Source of the DNA: Agathobacter sp.
GTDB taxonomy: Bacteria > Bacillota > Clostridia > Lachnospirales > Lachnospiraceae
NCBI GenBank assembly: GCA_022767075.1
Contig: JALEPP010000100.1
Span: forward strand, 1-51,138
Direction: 5' to 3'
DNA: 51,138 bases
The notes beneath the pieces are model-generated. The model had not been told where the DNA came from. It did not search any database and saw only the letters and a program-made list of their open reading frames with translations. Shown one piece after another: positions 16,275 through 26,639 of the stretch. Position 1 is the first letter of the stretch. Each line of letters starts with the position of its first letter. Made by a program: the position numbers and the translations under genes.

Positions 16275-16895
16275 ATGGCTAAAGTAGCTGTTTTAAATAT
16301 GGAAGGCAAAGAAGTTGGCAATATCGAATTAAACGATGCTATCTTCGGCGTAGAAGTAAATGAGCATTTAGTTCATATGGCTGTACTTCAGCAGCTTGCA
16401 AATAATCGTCAGGGAACTCAGAAGGCGAAAACTCGTTCTGAAGTTTCTGGTGGCGGAAGAAAACCATGGAGACAGAAAGGTACCGGTCATGCAAGACAGG
16501 GATCTACAAGAGCTCCACAGTGGACAGGTGGTGGAGTAGTATTCGCTCCAACTCCAAGAGATTACTCTTTCAAGCTTAACAAGAAAGAAAAGAGAATCGC
16601 TCTTAAGTCTGTTCTTACTGACAAAGTGGCACAGAACAAATTCATCGTTGTTGATGAGCTTAAGTTAGATGAAATCAAAACAAAGAAATTTGTTGAGGTT
16701 ATGAACAACCTTAAAGTTGAGAAGGCACTTGTTGTATTAAACGATATGGACACAAACGTTATCGCTTCTGCAGCAAACGTTCCTACTGTTAAGACTGCTC
16801 AGACCAACGAGCTTAACGTATTTGATTTATTAAAATATGACACAGTAGTAGTTTCTAAGGCTGCTGTAGCAACTATCGAGGAGGTATATGCATAA
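16275..16895 (+). CDS. rplD: Ribosomal protein L4
   Basis: 50S exit-tunnel protein, 206 residues, and the classic autoregulator of the S10 operon in enterobacteria. The tunnel loop is visible as [20 protein letters not shown] and [20 protein letters not shown]. It overlaps rplW by one base (the A of TAATGG), which suggests coupled translation. Confidence 0.97.
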   Translation: MAKVAVLNMEGKEVGNIELNDAIFGVEVNEHLVHMAVLQQLANNRQGTQKAKTRSEVSGGGRKPWRQKGTGHARQGSTRAPQWTGGGVVFAPTPRDYSFKLNKKEKRIALKSVLTDKVAQNKFIVVDELKLDEIKTKKFVEVMNNLKVEKALVVLNDMDTNVIASAANVPTVKTAQTNELNVFDLLKYDTVVVSKAAVATIEEVYA

Positions 16896-17194
16896 TGGCT
16901 AACGTACAATACTATGACGTAATCCTCAAACCAGTAGTAACTGAGAAGAGCATGGCTGCAATGGCTGAGAAGAAATACACATTTCTTGTTCATCCGGAAG
17001 CAAACAAGACCATGATTAAAGAAGCAGTTGAGAAAATGTTCGAAGGAACAAAGGTAGCAAAGGTTAACACCATGAACTGTGACGGAAAGAACAAACGCCG
17101 CGGAATGGTAGTTGGAAAGACTGCTAAGACAAAGAAGGCAATTGTACAGCTTACCGCTGACAGCAAAGATATCGAGATCTTCGCTGGACTTTAA
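16895..17194 (+). CDS. rplW: Ribosomal protein L23
   Basis: 50S protein at the tunnel exit that docks trigger factor and SRP. The 99 residues include [13 protein letters not shown] and the C-terminal [20 protein letters not shown]. The start overlaps the end of rplD by one base. Confidence 0.97.
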   Translation: MANVQYYDVILKPVVTEKSMAAMAEKKYTFLVHPEANKTMIKEAVEKMFEGTKVAKVNTMNCDGKNKRRGMVVGKTAKTKKAIVQLTADSKDIEIFAGL

Positions 17195-17256
17195 TCTTTG
17201 TCACGTATGTGTCAGACAAGACACGATAACAAAAACATGTTGAAAGGAGAACAACA

Positions 17257-18099
17257 ATGGGAATTAAGAAATATAACCCATATACACCTTCCAGAAGAAA
17301 TATGACTGGCTCTGATTTCTCTGAGATTACAAAAACTACTCCTGAGAAATCTCTTTGCACTTCATTAAAGAAGAACGCTGGTCGTAACAATCAGGGTAAA
17401 ATCACAGTTAGACACCACGGTGGTGGAAACAGAAGAAAATACAGACTTATCGATTTCAAGAGAAATAAAGATGGTATTCCAGCAACTGTTGTTGGAATCG
17501 AGTACGATCCAAACAGAACTGCTAACATCGCATTGATCTGCTATGCAGACGGTGAGAAAGCATACATCCTTGCTCCTGCAGGACTTACAGACGGAATGAC
17601 TGTTATGAACGGTGCAGAGGCTGAGGTTAGAATAGGAAACTGCTTACCACTTGAGAACATCCCAGTTGGTACTCAGATCCACAACATTGAGCTTATCCCT
17701 GGAAAAGGCGGACAGCTTGTTCGTTCCGCTGGTAACAGTGCACAGCTCATGGCTAAAGAAGGAAAGTACGCAACACTTCGTCTTCCTTCAGGAGAAATGA
17801 GACTTGTTCCTATTCAGTGTAGAGCAACAATCGGTGTTATCGGAAACGGTGACCACAACCTCGTAAACATTGGTAAAGCAGGACGTAAACGTCACATGGG
17901 TATCCGCCCAACAGTTCGTGGTTCTGTAATGAACCCTAACGACCATCCACACGGAGGTGGTGAAGGTAGAGCACCTATCGGACGTTCTGGCCCATGCACT
18001 CCTTGGGGAAAACCTGCTCTTGGTTTGAAGACCAGAAAGAAAAACAAGCAGTCTAACAAGATGATCGTACGTAGAAGAGACGGTCGTGCAATCAAATAA
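17257..18099 (+). CDS. rplB: Ribosomal protein L2
   Basis: One of the most conserved 50S proteins, required for subunit association and peptidyl transfer. The 280 residues start [20 protein letters not shown] and end with the conserved [18 protein letters not shown] region, whose histidine is near the catalytic centre, and [22 protein letters not shown] precedes the ATG. Confidence 0.98.
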   Translation: MGIKKYNPYTPSRRNMTGSDFSEITKTTPEKSLCTSLKKNAGRNNQGKITVRHHGGGNRRKYRLIDFKRNKDGIPATVVGIEYDPNRTANIALICYADGEKAYILAPAGLTDGMTVMNGAEAEVRIGNCLPLENIPVGTQIHNIELIPGKGGQLVRSAGNSAQLMAKEGKYATLRLPSGEMRLVPIQCRATIGVIGNGDHNLVNIGKAGRKRHMGIRPTVRGSVMNPNDHPHGGGEGRAPIGRSGPCTPWGKPALGLKTRKKNKQSNKMIVRRRDGRAIK

Positions 18100-18115
18100 T
18101 TAGGAGGTTGAATTA

Positions 18116-18391
18116 ATGGCACGTTCATTGAAAAAAGGACCATTTGCTGATGAAAGCTTACTGAAAAAAGTAGACGCTATGAACGCATCAGGTGATAAGG
18201 GTGTTATTAAGACCTGGTCACGTCGTTCAACAATTTTCCCTTCATTCGTTGGACACACATTCGCTGTTCACGATGGAAGAAAGCATGTTCCTGTATATGT
18301 TACCGAAGATATGGTAGGACATAAGCTTGGTGAGTTCGTTGCAACAAGAACTTACAAGGGACATGGTAAGGATGAGAAAAAGTCTAGATAA
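18116..18391 (+). CDS. rpsS: Ribosomal protein S19
   Basis: 30S head protein beside S13, 91 residues, with [32 protein letters not shown] and [15 protein letters not shown]. The site AGGAGGTT precedes the ATG, and rplB ends 16 bases upstream. Confidence 0.98.
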   Translation: MARSLKKGPFADESLLKKVDAMNASGDKGVIKTWSRRSTIFPSFVGHTFAVHDGRKHVPVYVTEDMVGHKLGEFVATRTYKGHGKDEKKSR

Positions 18392-18422
18392 TTAAAGTAT
18401 TTGTGAAAGGAGGTTTCATCCA

Positions 18423-18809
18423 ATGGCAAAAGGACATAGATCCCAGATTAAAAGAGAGAGAAATGAAGTTAAAGATACTAGACCTTCAGCTAAATTATCA
18501 TATGCTAGAGTGTCAGTTCAGAAGGCTTGCTTCGTATTAGATGCAATCCGCGGTAAAGATGTTGAGACTGCTCTTGCAATCTTAGCTTACAACCCAAGAT
18601 ATGCATCAAGCGTTATTGAGAAATTATTGAAATCCGCAATTGCAAACGCTGAGAATAACAACGGATTAAAAGCAGAGAACCTTTACGTTGCAGAATGTTA
18701 TGCAAACAAAGGACCAACAATGAAGAGAATTCATCCAAGAGCTAAGGGTAGAGCTTACAGAATCGAGAAGAGAATGAGCCATATTACAATTGTGCTTGAT
18801 GAAAGATAG
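18423..18809 (+). CDS. rplV: Ribosomal protein L22
   Basis: 50S exit-tunnel protein, 128 residues. The globular part (AKLSYARVSVQKACFVLDAI) and the beta-hairpin tip (PTMKRIHPRAKGRAYRI), the site of macrolide-resistance mutations in other species, are intact. AAAGGAGG precedes the ATG. Confidence 0.97.
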   Translation: MAKGHRSQIKRERNEVKDTRPSAKLSYARVSVQKACFVLDAIRGKDVETALAILAYNPRYASSVIEKLLKSAIANAENNNGLKAENLYVAECYANKGPTMKRIHPRAKGRAYRIEKRMSHITIVLDER

Positions 18810-18818
18810 GAGGCAGTC

Positions 18819-19475
18819 ATGGGACAGAAAGTTAATCCTCATGGATTAAGAGTCGGTGTTATCAAAGATTGGGATTCCAAATGGTATGCTGATGCTGATT
18901 TCGCTGATTACTTAGTTGAAGATTATAATATCAGAACATTTTTAAAGAAAAAATTATACGCAGCTGGTGTTTCTAAGATTGAAATCGAAAGAGCATCTGA
19001 CCGTGTAAAGGTTATCATCTACACTGCAAAACCAGGTGTGGTTATCGGTAAAGGTGGAGCAGAGATCGAGAAGATCAAAGCAGAAGTTCAGAAGTTGACA
19101 GACAAGAAGCTTGTTGTTGACATCAAAGAGGTTAAGAGACCAGACAGAGACGCTCAGTTAGTAGCTGAGAACATCGCTCTTCAGTTAGAGAACCGTGTTT
19201 CATTCCGTCGTGCCATGAAATCATGCATGGGCCGCGCTATGAAATCTGGTGCAAAGGGTATCAAAACTTCATGTTCAGGACGTCTTGGTGGAGCTGATAT
19301 GGCTCGTACAGAGACCTACAATGAGGGAACTACCCCACTTCAGACATTAAGAGCTGATATTGATTATGGATTCGCTGAGGCAGATACCACTTACGGTAAA
19401 GTAGGTGTTAAGGTATGGATCTACAAAGGCGAAGTGCTTCCTACTAAGAACGATAAGGAAGGAGGAGCTCAGTAA
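18819..19475 (+). CDS. rpsC: Ribosomal protein S3
   Basis: 30S mRNA-entry protein of 218 residues. It starts [18 protein letters not shown], holds the KH-domain signature [17 protein letters not shown], and the C-terminal domain has [13 protein letters not shown]. It follows rplV by 9 bases. Confidence 0.98.
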   Translation: MGQKVNPHGLRVGVIKDWDSKWYADADFADYLVEDYNIRTFLKKKLYAAGVSKIEIERASDRVKVIIYTAKPGVVIGKGGAEIEKIKAEVQKLTDKKLVVDIKEVKRPDRDAQLVAENIALQLENRVSFRRAMKSCMGRAMKSGAKGIKTSCSGRLGGADMARTETYNEGTTPLQTLRADIDYGFAEADTTYGKVGVKVWIYKGEVLPTKNDKEGGAQ

Positions 19476-19477
19476 TT

Positions 19478-19915
19478 ATGTTAATGCCAAAGAGAGTAAA
19501 ACATCGTAAACAGTTCCGTGGATCAATGACAGGAAAGGCTTCTCGCGGTAACAAAATCACTTATGGTGAGTATGGTATCGTAGCAATGGAGCCATGTTGG
19601 ATCCGTTCAAACCAGATCGAGGCTGCTCGTATTGCAGTTACTCGTTACATCAAGCGTGGTGGTAAAGTTTGGATCAAGATTTTCCCAGACAAGCCAGTTA
19701 CAGCAAAACCAGCTGAGACTCGAATGGGTTCCGGAAAAGGTACTTTGGAATATTGGGTAGCAGTTGTTAAACCAGGTAGAGTATTATTTGAAATCTCCGG
19801 TGTACAGGAAGACGTTGCTCGTGAAGCTTTACGTCTTGCTACACATAAATTACCTTGCAAATGCAAAGTAGTTTCACGTGCAGATTTAGAAGGCGGTGAA
19901 TCAAATGAAAACTAG
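19478..19915 (+). CDS. rplP: Ribosomal protein L16
   Basis: 50S protein at the A-site cleft, 145 residues. It starts [20 protein letters not shown] and keeps [21 protein letters not shown] and the [18 protein letters not shown] loop. ATG 19478 is 2 bases after the rpsC stop. An alternative ATG two codons on is less well spaced from GGAGG. Its last bases contain the start of rpmC. Confidence 0.96.
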   Translation: MLMPKRVKHRKQFRGSMTGKASRGNKITYGEYGIVAMEPCWIRSNQIEAARIAVTRYIKRGGKVWIKIFPDKPVTAKPAETRMGSGKGTLEYWVAVVKPGRVLFEISGVQEDVAREALRLATHKLPCKCKVVSRADLEGGESNEN

Positions 19916-20108
19916 TGAATTTGTAAAAGAATTAAAAAGCCAGTCTGTAGCAGATTTACAGGCACAGTTGGTTGAAGCAAAGAAAGAACTTTTCAACTTA
20001 AGATTCCAGAATGCAACAAATCAGTTAGACAATACAGCTAGAATCAATGTGGTTCGCAAGAACATCGCTAGAATCCAGACTGTAATCTCTGAGAAAGAAG
20101 CTGAATAA
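19905..20108 (+). CDS. rpmC: Ribosomal protein L29
   Basis: Small helical 50S protein near the tunnel exit, 67 residues from ATG 19905 ([20 protein letters not shown]). This start lies inside the last codons of rplP (11-base overlap), with GGCGGTG upstream. The track's GTG at 19896 adds three residues and has no better site. [19 protein letters not shown] is the family core. Confidence 0.95.
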   Translation: MKTSEFVKELKSQSVADLQAQLVEAKKELFNLRFQNATNQLDNTARINVVRKNIARIQTVISEKEAE

Positions 20109-20140
20109 TCCAATATCCTATAGGAAGGAGAACAAAGACC

Positions 20141-20395
20141 GTGGAAAGAAATCTTAGAAAAACACGTGTTGGTGTTGTTGTAAGCGACAAGATGGACAAA
20201 ACTATCGTAGTTGCTGTAAGAGATAATGTAAGACATCCTCTTTACAACAAAATCGTAAAAAAGACATATAAATTAAAAGCTCATGACGAGAATAACGATG
20301 CAAAAATCGGTGATACCGTAAAAGTTATGGAAACAAGACCATTGTCAAAAGACAAGAGATGGAGACTTGTTGAAGTCATGGAAAGAGCAAAATAA
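20141..20395 (+). CDS. rpsQ: Ribosomal protein S17 (GTG start)
   Basis: 30S primary binding protein, 84 residues: [36 protein letters not shown] and [17 protein letters not shown]. The start is GTG, with GGAAGGAG 11 bases upstream; no ATG is available in frame nearby. Confidence 0.96.
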   Translation: MERNLRKTRVGVVVSDKMDKTIVVAVRDNVRHPLYNKIVKKTYKLKAHDENNDAKIGDTVKVMETRPLSKDKRWRLVEVMERAK

Positions 20396-20413
20396 TTAAA
20401 GGAGGCTACAAGC

Positions 20414-20782
20414 CTGGTACAGCAGGAAAGTAGACTCAGAGTCGCTGATAACACTGGTGCAAAAGAATTACTTGTTATCCGCGTAATGGGTGGATCTACC
20501 AGAAGATATGCGAACATCGGTGATGTAATCGTTGCTACTGTTAAAGATGCAACACCAGGCGGTGTTGTTAAAAAAGGTGACGTTGTAAAAGCCGTAGTTG
20601 TTCGTTCAGTAAAAGGTGCTCGTCGTAAAGACGGATCTTATATTAAATTTGATGAGAACGCAGCAGTTATTATCAAAGATGACAAAACTCCAAAAGGAAC
20701 TCGTATCTTTGGACCAGTAGCTCGTGAGCTTCGTGAGAAACAGTTCATGAAGATTGTTTCTCTGGCTCCAGAAGTATTATAG
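20414..20782 (+). CDS. rplN: Ribosomal protein L14 with an apparent CTG start
   Basis: The ORF track gives only the last 98 residues from ATG 20486, which would cut off the first strand of the fold. Reading back in frame gives [20 protein letters not shown], the universal start of L14, preceded by CTG at 20414. That makes 122 residues, exactly the usual length. AAAGGAGG lies 8 bases before the CTG. No ATG, GTG or TTG occurs in frame between the rpsQ stop and 20414. The family core ([38 protein letters not shown]) is intact. L14 binds 23S rRNA at the bridge to the 30S subunit. Confidence 0.93.
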   Translation: MVQQESRLRVADNTGAKELLVIRVMGGSTRRYANIGDVIVATVKDATPGGVVKKGDVVKAVVVRSVKGARRKDGSYIKFDENAAVIIKDDKTPKGTRIFGPVARELREKQFMKIVSLAPEVL

Positions 20783-20793
20783 GAGGACGGACG

Positions 20794-21105
20794 ATGTCAA
20801 GTATGAAAATCAAAAAAGACGATATGGTTAAAGTTATCGCCGGAAAAGATAAAGGCAAAGAAGGTAAAGTCCTTGCCGTTAACGTAAAAGACAATACACT
20901 TCTTGTTGAAGGTATCAACATGGTTACCAAGCATGCGAAACCAAGCATGGCTAACCAGCAGGGTGGTATTCTTCATCAGGAAGCACCAATTGATGCTTCA
21001 AACGTAATGCTTCTTGTAAACGGAAAAGCTACTCGCGTTGGCTTCAAGATGGATGGAGATAAAAAAGTTCGTTTTGCAAAAGCAACAGGCGAAATCATTA
21101 AATAA
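20794..21105 (+). CDS. rplX: Ribosomal protein L24
   Basis: 50S assembly-initiator protein, 103 residues, with the KOW motif [18 protein letters not shown] at the N-terminus, then [20 protein letters not shown] and the final [26 protein letters not shown] precedes the ATG, 11 bases after rplN. Confidence 0.97.
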   Translation: MSSMKIKKDDMVKVIAGKDKGKEGKVLAVNVKDNTLLVEGINMVTKHAKPSMANQQGGILHQEAPIDASNVMLLVNGKATRVGFKMDGDKKVRFAKATGEIIK

Positions 21106-21125
21106 TAAGAGAGGAGGCCAAAAAG

Positions 21126-21665
21126 TTGAGTAGACTTAAAGAACAGTACGAGAACGAAATTAAAGACGCAATGGTCAAAAAGTTCGGATATAAAAATGTA
21201 ATGGAGAATCCAAAGCTCGACAAGATCGTAGTTAACATGGGTGTTGGAGAAGCTAAGGAGAACGCAAAGATCCTTGAGGCAGCTGTAAAGGATATGGAAG
21301 CAATCACTGGACAGAAGGCAGTTACAACAAAAGCTAAAAAAGCGGTAGCTAACTTCAAAATCCGTGAAGGTATGCCAATCGGATGTAAAGTTACTCTTCG
21401 TGGAGAGAAAATGTACGAGTTCGCTGATCGTTTGATCAACCTTGCACTTCCACGTGTACGTGACTTTAGAGGTGTTAATCCAAACGCATTCGATGGTCGT
21501 GGAAACTATGCACTTGGAATTAAAGAGCAGATCATCTTCCCAGAGATTGAATACGATAAGGTAGACAAAGTAAGAGGTATGGATGTTATCTTTGTTACAA
21601 CTGCAAAGACAGATGAAGAAGCACGTGAATTATTGACTCTGTTCAATATGCCATTCACAAAATAA
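21126..21665 (+). CDS. rplE: Ribosomal protein L5 (TTG start)
   Basis: 50S protein that binds 5S rRNA, 179 residues: [57 protein letters not shown] and [15 protein letters not shown]. The start is TTG at 21126 with GAGGAGG upstream; no ATG fits the family N-terminus. Confidence 0.96.
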   Translation: MSRLKEQYENEIKDAMVKKFGYKNVMENPKLDKIVVNMGVGEAKENAKILEAAVKDMEAITGQKAVTTKAKKAVANFKIREGMPIGCKVTLRGEKMYEFADRLINLALPRVRDFRGVNPNAFDGRGNYALGIKEQIIFPEIEYDKVDKVRGMDVIFVTTAKTDEEARELLTLFNMPFTK

Positions 21666-21681
21666 CTAGGAGGGAATTTCA

Positions 21682-21867
21682 ATGGCTAAAACATCTATGA
21701 AAATTAAACAGCAGCGTCCGGCAAAATTCTCTACTAGAGAATACACACGTTGCAGAATTTGTGGTCGTCCACATTCAGTTTTAAGAAAATACGGAATCTG
21801 CAGAGTTTGTTTCCGTGAATTAGCATATAAAGGTCAGATTCCAGGCGTTAAGAAAGCTTCTTGGTAA
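21682..21867 (+). CDS. rpsN: Ribosomal protein S14, zinc-binding (type Z)
   Basis: 30S head protein, 61 residues. The two CxxC pairs, CRICGRPH and CRVCFRE, bind zinc and define the short C+ form found in Gram-positives. Under zinc limitation some species swap it for a C- paralogue; none is seen here. Confidence 0.97.
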   Translation: MAKTSMKIKQQRPAKFSTREYTRCRICGRPHSVLRKYGICRVCFRELAYKGQIPGVKKASW

Positions 21868-21908
21868 GCCGAGAATCGTTGACACAGAATTAGGAGGAAA
21901 TATATATC

Positions 21909-22313
21909 ATGATGATGACAAGTGATCCAATCGCAGATATGCTTACAAGAATTCGTAACGCAAATACTGCTAAACATGATACAGTAGATATTCCATCTTC
22001 TAAAATCAAAGTAGCTATCGCTGACATCCTTGTAGATGAAGGATACATCGAGAAATATGAGATGATCGAAGAAGGAAGCTTCAAAACTATCCGCGTTACT
22101 TTAAAATATGGCGCAGACAAGAATGAAAAAATCATCACCGGTATTAAGAGAATTTCAAAACCAGGTCTTCGTGTATACGCTGGTAAAGATGAAATCCCTT
22201 CAGTGCTTGGTGGACTTGGAATCGCTATCCTTTCTACTAACCAGGGTATCATTACTGACAAAGAGGCTCGCAAGCTTCAGGTTGGTGGCGAAGTATTAGC
22301 ATTTGTTTGGTAG
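21909..22313 (+). CDS. rpsH: Ribosomal protein S8
   Basis: 30S assembly protein, 134 residues: [20 protein letters not shown] and the C-terminal [20 protein letters not shown]. In E. coli it is the repressor of the spc operon. The start is at the first of three consecutive ATG codons after AGGAGG; the second or third are also possible. Confidence 0.96.
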   Translation: MMMTSDPIADMLTRIRNANTAKHDTVDIPSSKIKVAIADILVDEGYIEKYEMIEEGSFKTIRVTLKYGADKNEKIITGIKRISKPGLRVYAGKDEIPSVLGGLGIAILSTNQGIITDKEARKLQVGGEVLAFVW

Positions 22314-22362
22314 ACGAAAATATTGATACAAATTAATCCGAATAAATTAAGGAGGTACGGGC

Positions 22363-22902
22363 ATGTCACGTATAGGAAGAATGCCAATCGCAATCCCAGC
22401 AGGTGTTACTGTTGAAGTTGCAGAAAATAATCATGTGACTGTAAAAGGTCCTAAAGGAACTCTTGAAAGAACACTTCCAGCAGAGATGGAAATTAAAGTA
22501 GAGGGATCTGAAGTCGTAGTAACAAGACCAAATGATTTAAAGAAAATGAAATCTTTACATGGTTTAACAAGAACTCTTATCAACAACATGGTTGTTGGTG
22601 TAAGCGAAGGTTACACCAAGGTTCTTGAAGTAAACGGTGTAGGTTACAGAGCTTCTAAAGCCGGAAAGAAACTTACCTTAAACTTAGGTTACTCTCATCC
22701 GGTAGAGATGGAAGACCCAGAAGGTCTTGAGTCAGAAGTTCAGGATAATAAGATCATTATCAAAGGTATTGATAAAGAAAAAGTTGGCCAGTACGCAGCT
22801 GACATCAGAGATAAGAGAAAACCAGAACCTTACAAGGGCAAGGGTATTAAATACGCTGATGAAGTTATTAGACGTAAAGTTGGTAAGACTGGTAAAAAAT
22901 AA
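22363..22902 (+). CDS. rplF: Ribosomal protein L6
   Basis: 50S protein near the sarcin-ricin loop and L7/L12 stalk, 179 residues: [32 protein letters not shown] and the C-terminal [26 protein letters not shown] precedes the ATG. Confidence 0.97.
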   Translation: MSRIGRMPIAIPAGVTVEVAENNHVTVKGPKGTLERTLPAEMEIKVEGSEVVVTRPNDLKKMKSLHGLTRTLINNMVVGVSEGYTKVLEVNGVGYRASKAGKKLTLNLGYSHPVEMEDPEGLESEVQDNKIIIKGIDKEKVGQYAADIRDKRKPEPYKGKGIKYADEVIRRKVGKTGKK

Positions 22903-22919
22903 TAAAGGAGTGAACAGAA

Positions 22920-23288
22920 ATGGTTAGTAAGAAATCAAGAACTGAAGTTCGTGAAAAGAAACATAAAAGAATGCGTAATCATCTCGCTGGTACAGCAGAG
23001 CGTCCACGTTTAGCTGTATTTAGAAGCAATAACCATATGTATGCTCAGATTATTGATGATACAGTTGGAAATACACTTGTTTCTGCGTCTACTCTTGACA
23101 AAGATGTAAAGGCAGAGCTTGAGAAGACAAACAATCTCGATGCAGCAGCTAAACTTGGTACTGTAATTGCAAAGAAAGCTTTAGATAAGAACATCACAAC
23201 TGTTGTCTTCGATAGAGGTGGCTTCATTTATCAGGGTAAGATTAAAGCATTAGCCGAAGCAGCTAGAGAAGCTGGCTTAGAGTTCTAG
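22920..23288 (+). CDS. rplR: Ribosomal protein L18
   Basis: 5S rRNA-binding 50S protein of 122 residues with [18 protein letters not shown] and [20 protein letters not shown] at the C-terminus. AAAGGAG precedes the ATG, 17 bases after rplF. Confidence 0.97.
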   Translation: MVSKKSRTEVREKKHKRMRNHLAGTAERPRLAVFRSNNHMYAQIIDDTVGNTLVSASTLDKDVKAELEKTNNLDAAAKLGTVIAKKALDKNITTVVFDRGGFIYQGKIKALAEAAREAGLEF

Positions 23289-23302
23289 GAGGAGAAACAG
23301 AC

Positions 23303-23812
23303 ATGAAACGTGAAATCATTGATGCTAGTCAATTAGAATTAGTTGACCAGGTTGTTGACATCAAACGTGTAACAAAGGTTGTTAAAGGTGGACGTAACAT
23401 GCGTTTTACAGCCCTCGTTGTAGTTGGTGACAAAAACGGTCATGTTGGTGCAGGACTTGGAAAGGCAGCTGAAATTCCTGAAGCAATCCGTAAGGGAAAA
23501 GAGGACGCTATTAAGAGTCTCATCACCGTTAAGCTTGACGAAAACAAATCTATTACACATGATGTAACAGGAAAATACACAGGTGCTTCCGTATTATTAA
23601 AGAAGTCTCCTGAAGGTACCGGTATCATCGCTGGTGGCCCTGCTCGTTCCGTATGTGAGCTTGCTGGTATTACCAACATCCGTACCAAATCTATGGGATC
23701 AAACAACAAGCAGAATGTTGTACTTGCTACAATTGAAGCATTAAAGACCCTTAGATCACCAGAAGAGGTTGCTAGACTTCGTGGTAAATCAGTAGAGGAA
23801 ATCTTGGGATAG
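23303..23812 (+). CDS. rpsE: Ribosomal protein S5
   Basis: 30S accuracy protein, 169 residues: the double-stranded RNA-binding part ([19 protein letters not shown]) and the C-terminal [20 protein letters not shown]. The loop mutated in spectinomycin resistance (VKGGRNMRF) is normal. AGGAGG precedes the ATG. Confidence 0.97.
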   Translation: MKREIIDASQLELVDQVVDIKRVTKVVKGGRNMRFTALVVVGDKNGHVGAGLGKAAEIPEAIRKGKEDAIKSLITVKLDENKSITHDVTGKYTGASVLLKKSPEGTGIIAGGPARSVCELAGITNIRTKSMGSNNKQNVVLATIEALKTLRSPEEVARLRGKSVEEILG

Positions 23813-23825
23813 GAGGAATTGAGAC

Positions 23826-24008
23826 ATGGCAGATAGAGTAAAAGTAACACTTATCAAATCTACAATCGGTGCAGTTCCTAAGAACAAGAAGACAATCGAA
23901 GCTCTTGGTTTAACAAAATTAAACCAGACAGTTGAATTACCAAACAACGCTGCAACACAGGGCGCTGTTCGTAAAGTAGCACCATACGTAAAAGTAGAAG
24001 AAGTTTAA
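23826..24008 (+). CDS. rpmD: Ribosomal protein L30
   Basis: Small 50S protein, 60 residues, with [20 protein letters not shown] and [15 protein letters not shown]. It lies between rpsE and rplO as in almost all bacteria. Confidence 0.96.
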   Translation: MADRVKVTLIKSTIGAVPKNKKTIEALGLTKLNQTVELPNNAATQGAVRKVAPYVKVEEV

Positions 24009-24031
24009 TATTAAGACAAGGAGGTGCCGTG

Positions 24032-24472
24032 ATGGATTTATCTAACTTAAAAGCAGCTGAGGGATCAGTTCAGAGCGATAATTTCAGAAGAGGCCGTGGA
24101 CACGGTTCAGGAAACGGTAAGACCGCTGGTAAGGGACATAAGGGTCAGAAAGCTCGTTCAGGAGCTCCAAGACCAGGTTTCGAAGGTGGCCAGATGCCAT
24201 TATATCGTAGATTGCCAAAGAGAGGTTTCAAATGCAGAAACTCGAAAGAAATCGTGGCAATCAACATCTCAGCATTAGAGAGATTTGACAACGATGCAGT
24301 TGTATCTATCGATACATTATTAGAAGCAGGAATCATCAACAACGTATATGACGGTGTTAAGATTCTTGGAAACGGCGAGCTTACTAAGAAGCTTACAGTT
24401 CAGGCTAATGCATTTAGTGCAGGTGCTGTAGAGAAAATCGAAGCTCTTGGTGGAAAAGCAGAGGTGATCTAA
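24032..24472 (+). CDS. rplO: Ribosomal protein L15
   Basis: 50S protein of 146 residues: [13 protein letters not shown], then the glycine/arginine-rich [20 protein letters not shown] that threads into rRNA, and [18 protein letters not shown] prefer ATG 24032, 6 bases from AAGGAGGT, over the track's GTG one codon earlier. The stop overlaps the secY start (TAATG). Confidence 0.95.
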   Translation: MDLSNLKAAEGSVQSDNFRRGRGHGSGNGKTAGKGHKGQKARSGAPRPGFEGGQMPLYRRLPKRGFKCRNSKEIVAINISALERFDNDAVVSIDTLLEAGIINNVYDGVKILGNGELTKKLTVQANAFSAGAVEKIEALGGKAEVI

Positions 24473-25788
24473 TGTTTGAGACACTCCGTAATGCATTTAG
24501 AGTAAAAGAAATTCGTAAAAGAATCTTATATACTTTCTTTATGTTAATCGTCATCAGAATTGGAAGTCAGCTTCCAATTCCTGGTGTCAACGGGGATCTC
24601 TTTGCTGAATGGTTCAAGAATCAGACAGCTAACGGTTTAGGTTTCTTTGATGCTGTAACAGGTGGTTCATTCTTAAATATGTCAATTTTTGCATTGAACA
24701 TCACACCTTACATCACATCATCCATCATCATGCAGTTATTGACCATTGCAATTCCTGCTTTGGAAGAGCTTCAGCGTGACGGGGAAGACGGAAGAAAGAA
24801 AATCGTAAAGATTACTCGTTTCGTTACTATTGCTTTAGCATTGGTTCAGTCTATTACAATGGTAGTTGGATTCTCTAGAAGTGGTTACTTAACCCAGAAT
24901 AACCCACTTACCTGGATTATGATTGTGACATCACTTACCGCCGGTTCGGCAGTATTGATGTGGTTTGGTGAGCGTATTACGGAAAACGGTGTAGGAAATG
25001 GTATTTCTATTGTACTTACCATTAACATTATCTCCCGTATTCCTAACGACTTAAGTGCTCTTGGCAAACAGTTTGTTTCCGGAAAGAGCATTCCTAAGGG
25101 AACAGTTGCTGTACTCATCATTGCAGCAATTATCATCGCTATGGTGTTATTCGTAGTATTGCTTCAGGGAGCTGAACGCAGAATTCCGGTTCAGTATTCC
25201 AAGAAAGTACAGGGCAGAAAACAGGTGGGAGGACAGTCTACATACATTCCTCTCAAGGTAAATACCAGTGGTGTTATCCCGGTTATCTTTGCTCAGTCAA
25301 TTATGCAGACCCCGGTTATTATCGCTTCTTTGGTAGGCGCTAATCAGGGAACTGGATTCTGGTCAAAGGTTTTAGCAGGTTTATCACAGTCTAACTGGTG
25401 TAATCCGGATCAGCCTGTTTATTCAATCGGTTTGATTGTTTACATTTTAATGATTGTTGCATTTGCATATTTCTATACACAGATTACCTTTAATCCATTA
25501 GAGATTGCAGACAACATGAAGAAATCCGGTGGATTTATCCCAGGTATTCGTCCTGGAAAACCAACCAGTGATTACCTAAATCAAATCTTAAATTTCATTG
25601 TCTTTATAGGAGCTGTAGGTCTTTCAATTATTGCGTTCGTTCCAATTTTCTTCAACGGCGTATTTAATGCAGACGTATCATTTGGTGGAACATCCATCAT
25701 CATTATCGTCGGTGTTATTATTGAAACCTTAAAACAGATTGAATCTCAGATGAAGGTTCGTTACTATAAAGGATTTTTAACTGACTAA
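24472..25788 (+). CDS. secY: Preprotein translocase subunit SecY
   Basis: Channel-forming subunit of the SecYEG translocon, 438 residues with ten membrane segments. Visible signatures are GSQLPIPGVNGDLFA in the first periplasmic loop, the plug region with FALNITPYITSSIIMQLL, the FGERITENGVGNGISIVL helix, the cytoplasmic loop ERRIPVQYSKKVQGR used by SecA and the ribosome, and the C-terminal loop ending KQIESQMKVRYYKGFL. It overlaps rplO by one base. Confidence 0.97.
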   Translation: MFETLRNAFRVKEIRKRILYTFFMLIVIRIGSQLPIPGVNGDLFAEWFKNQTANGLGFFDAVTGGSFLNMSIFALNITPYITSSIIMQLLTIAIPALEELQRDGEDGRKKIVKITRFVTIALALVQSITMVVGFSRSGYLTQNNPLTWIMIVTSLTAGSAVLMWFGERITENGVGNGISIVLTINIISRIPNDLSALGKQFVSGKSIPKGTVAVLIIAAIIIAMVLFVVLLQGAERRIPVQYSKKVQGRKQVGGQSTYIPLKVNTSGVIPVIFAQSIMQTPVIIASLVGANQGTGFWSKVLAGLSQSNWCNPDQPVYSIGLIVYILMIVAFAYFYTQITFNPLEIADNMKKSGGFIPGIRPGKPTSDYLNQILNFIVFIGAVGLSIIAFVPIFFNGVFNADVSFGGTSIIIIVGVIIETLKQIESQMKVRYYKGFLTD

Positions 25789-25992
25789 TTCTTAGCAGTT
25801 ACATGTGCGATAAGTGGAGATACAAGCAAAGCCTGTATCTCCTTTCGTGCATAAATGCCTTCGGCGTATGGCGAAGATGTGTATCTCGTTGTAATCACGC
25901 CGATGGATTATGGCAGCTTTTGTAAGTATGCGCAGCTTACAAAAGAGCAAATAAGGTGGAATCGAAGTAGACTTCGAAAAAGGAGAAAAAGT
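25789..25992 (+). other. 204-nt hairpin-rich gap between secY and adk
   Basis: Four hairpins are visible: GGAGATACA/TGTATCTCC (25816-25824/25834-25842), followed by a short T-rich stretch and so a possible weak terminator for secY; CTTCG/CGAAG around 25859-25876; CTTTTGTAAG/CTTACAAAAG (25917-25926/25936-25945); and CGAAG/CTTCG around 25963-25976, just before the adk ribosome binding site. The track's long adk version covers this region but the residues do not match adenylate kinase. Confidence 0.5.
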
Positions 25993-26637
25993 ATGAAGAT
26001 TATTATGTTAGGTGCACCAGGGGCAGGAAAAGGAACTCAGGCAAAGCAGATCGCTGCAAAATACGAGATTCCTCATATCTCAACAGGAGATATCTTCCGT
26101 GCAAACATTAAAAATGGTACTGAGCTTGGAAAGAAAGCAAAGACCTATATGGATCAGGGGGCATTAGTTCCGGATGAACTGACTTGTGATTTGGTTATGG
26201 ACCGCATCCAGCAGGAAGATTGCAAAAACGGATTCGTATTAGACGGATTCCCAAGAACCATTCCTCAGGCGGAGGCTTTAGATGCAGCTCTTACCAAGAT
26301 TGGACAGACAATGGATTATGCAATCGATGTTGACGTTCCGGATGAAAATATCGTAAACAGAATGGGTGGAAGACGTGCTTGCTTAAATTGTGGCGCTACC
26401 TATCATGTTGTCTTCAACCCTACAAAGGTTGAGGGAAAATGTGATGCCTGTGGAAGCGATACCGTGCTTCGCGATGACGACAAGCCGGAAACTGTTCAGA
26501 AGCGTCTTAGCGTATACCATGACCAGACACAACCATTGATTGATTATTATCAGAAACAGGGCATCTTAAAATCTGTAGATGGTACACAGCCAATGGATCA
26601 GGTATTTGATGCAATTGTTGCAATTTTAGGAGCATAA
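25993..26637 (+). CDS. adk: Adenylate kinase, zinc-containing form
   Basis: Adk interconverts ATP plus AMP with two ADP. The 214 residues start [20 protein letters not shown], with the Walker A loop GAPGAGKGT, the AMP site [23 protein letters not shown], and a long LID domain with four cysteines (CLNCG and CDACG) that bind zinc, as usual in Gram-positives. Start at ATG 25993 with AAGGAG upstream. It ends 2 bases before map, so the two are translated together. Confidence 0.96.
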   Translation: MKIIMLGAPGAGKGTQAKQIAAKYEIPHISTGDIFRANIKNGTELGKKAKTYMDQGALVPDELTCDLVMDRIQQEDCKNGFVLDGFPRTIPQAEALDAALTKIGQTMDYAIDVDVPDENIVNRMGGRRACLNCGATYHVVFNPTKVEGKCDACGSDTVLRDDDKPETVQKRLSVYHDQTQPLIDYYQKQGILKSVDGTQPMDQVFDAIVAILGA

Positions 26638-26639
26638 GA

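Noticed and set aside
25855-25992. N-terminal extension of adenylate kinase
   Set aside because: The added residues lie over hairpins and precede the universal [15 protein letters not shown] start, which has its own AAGGAG site.
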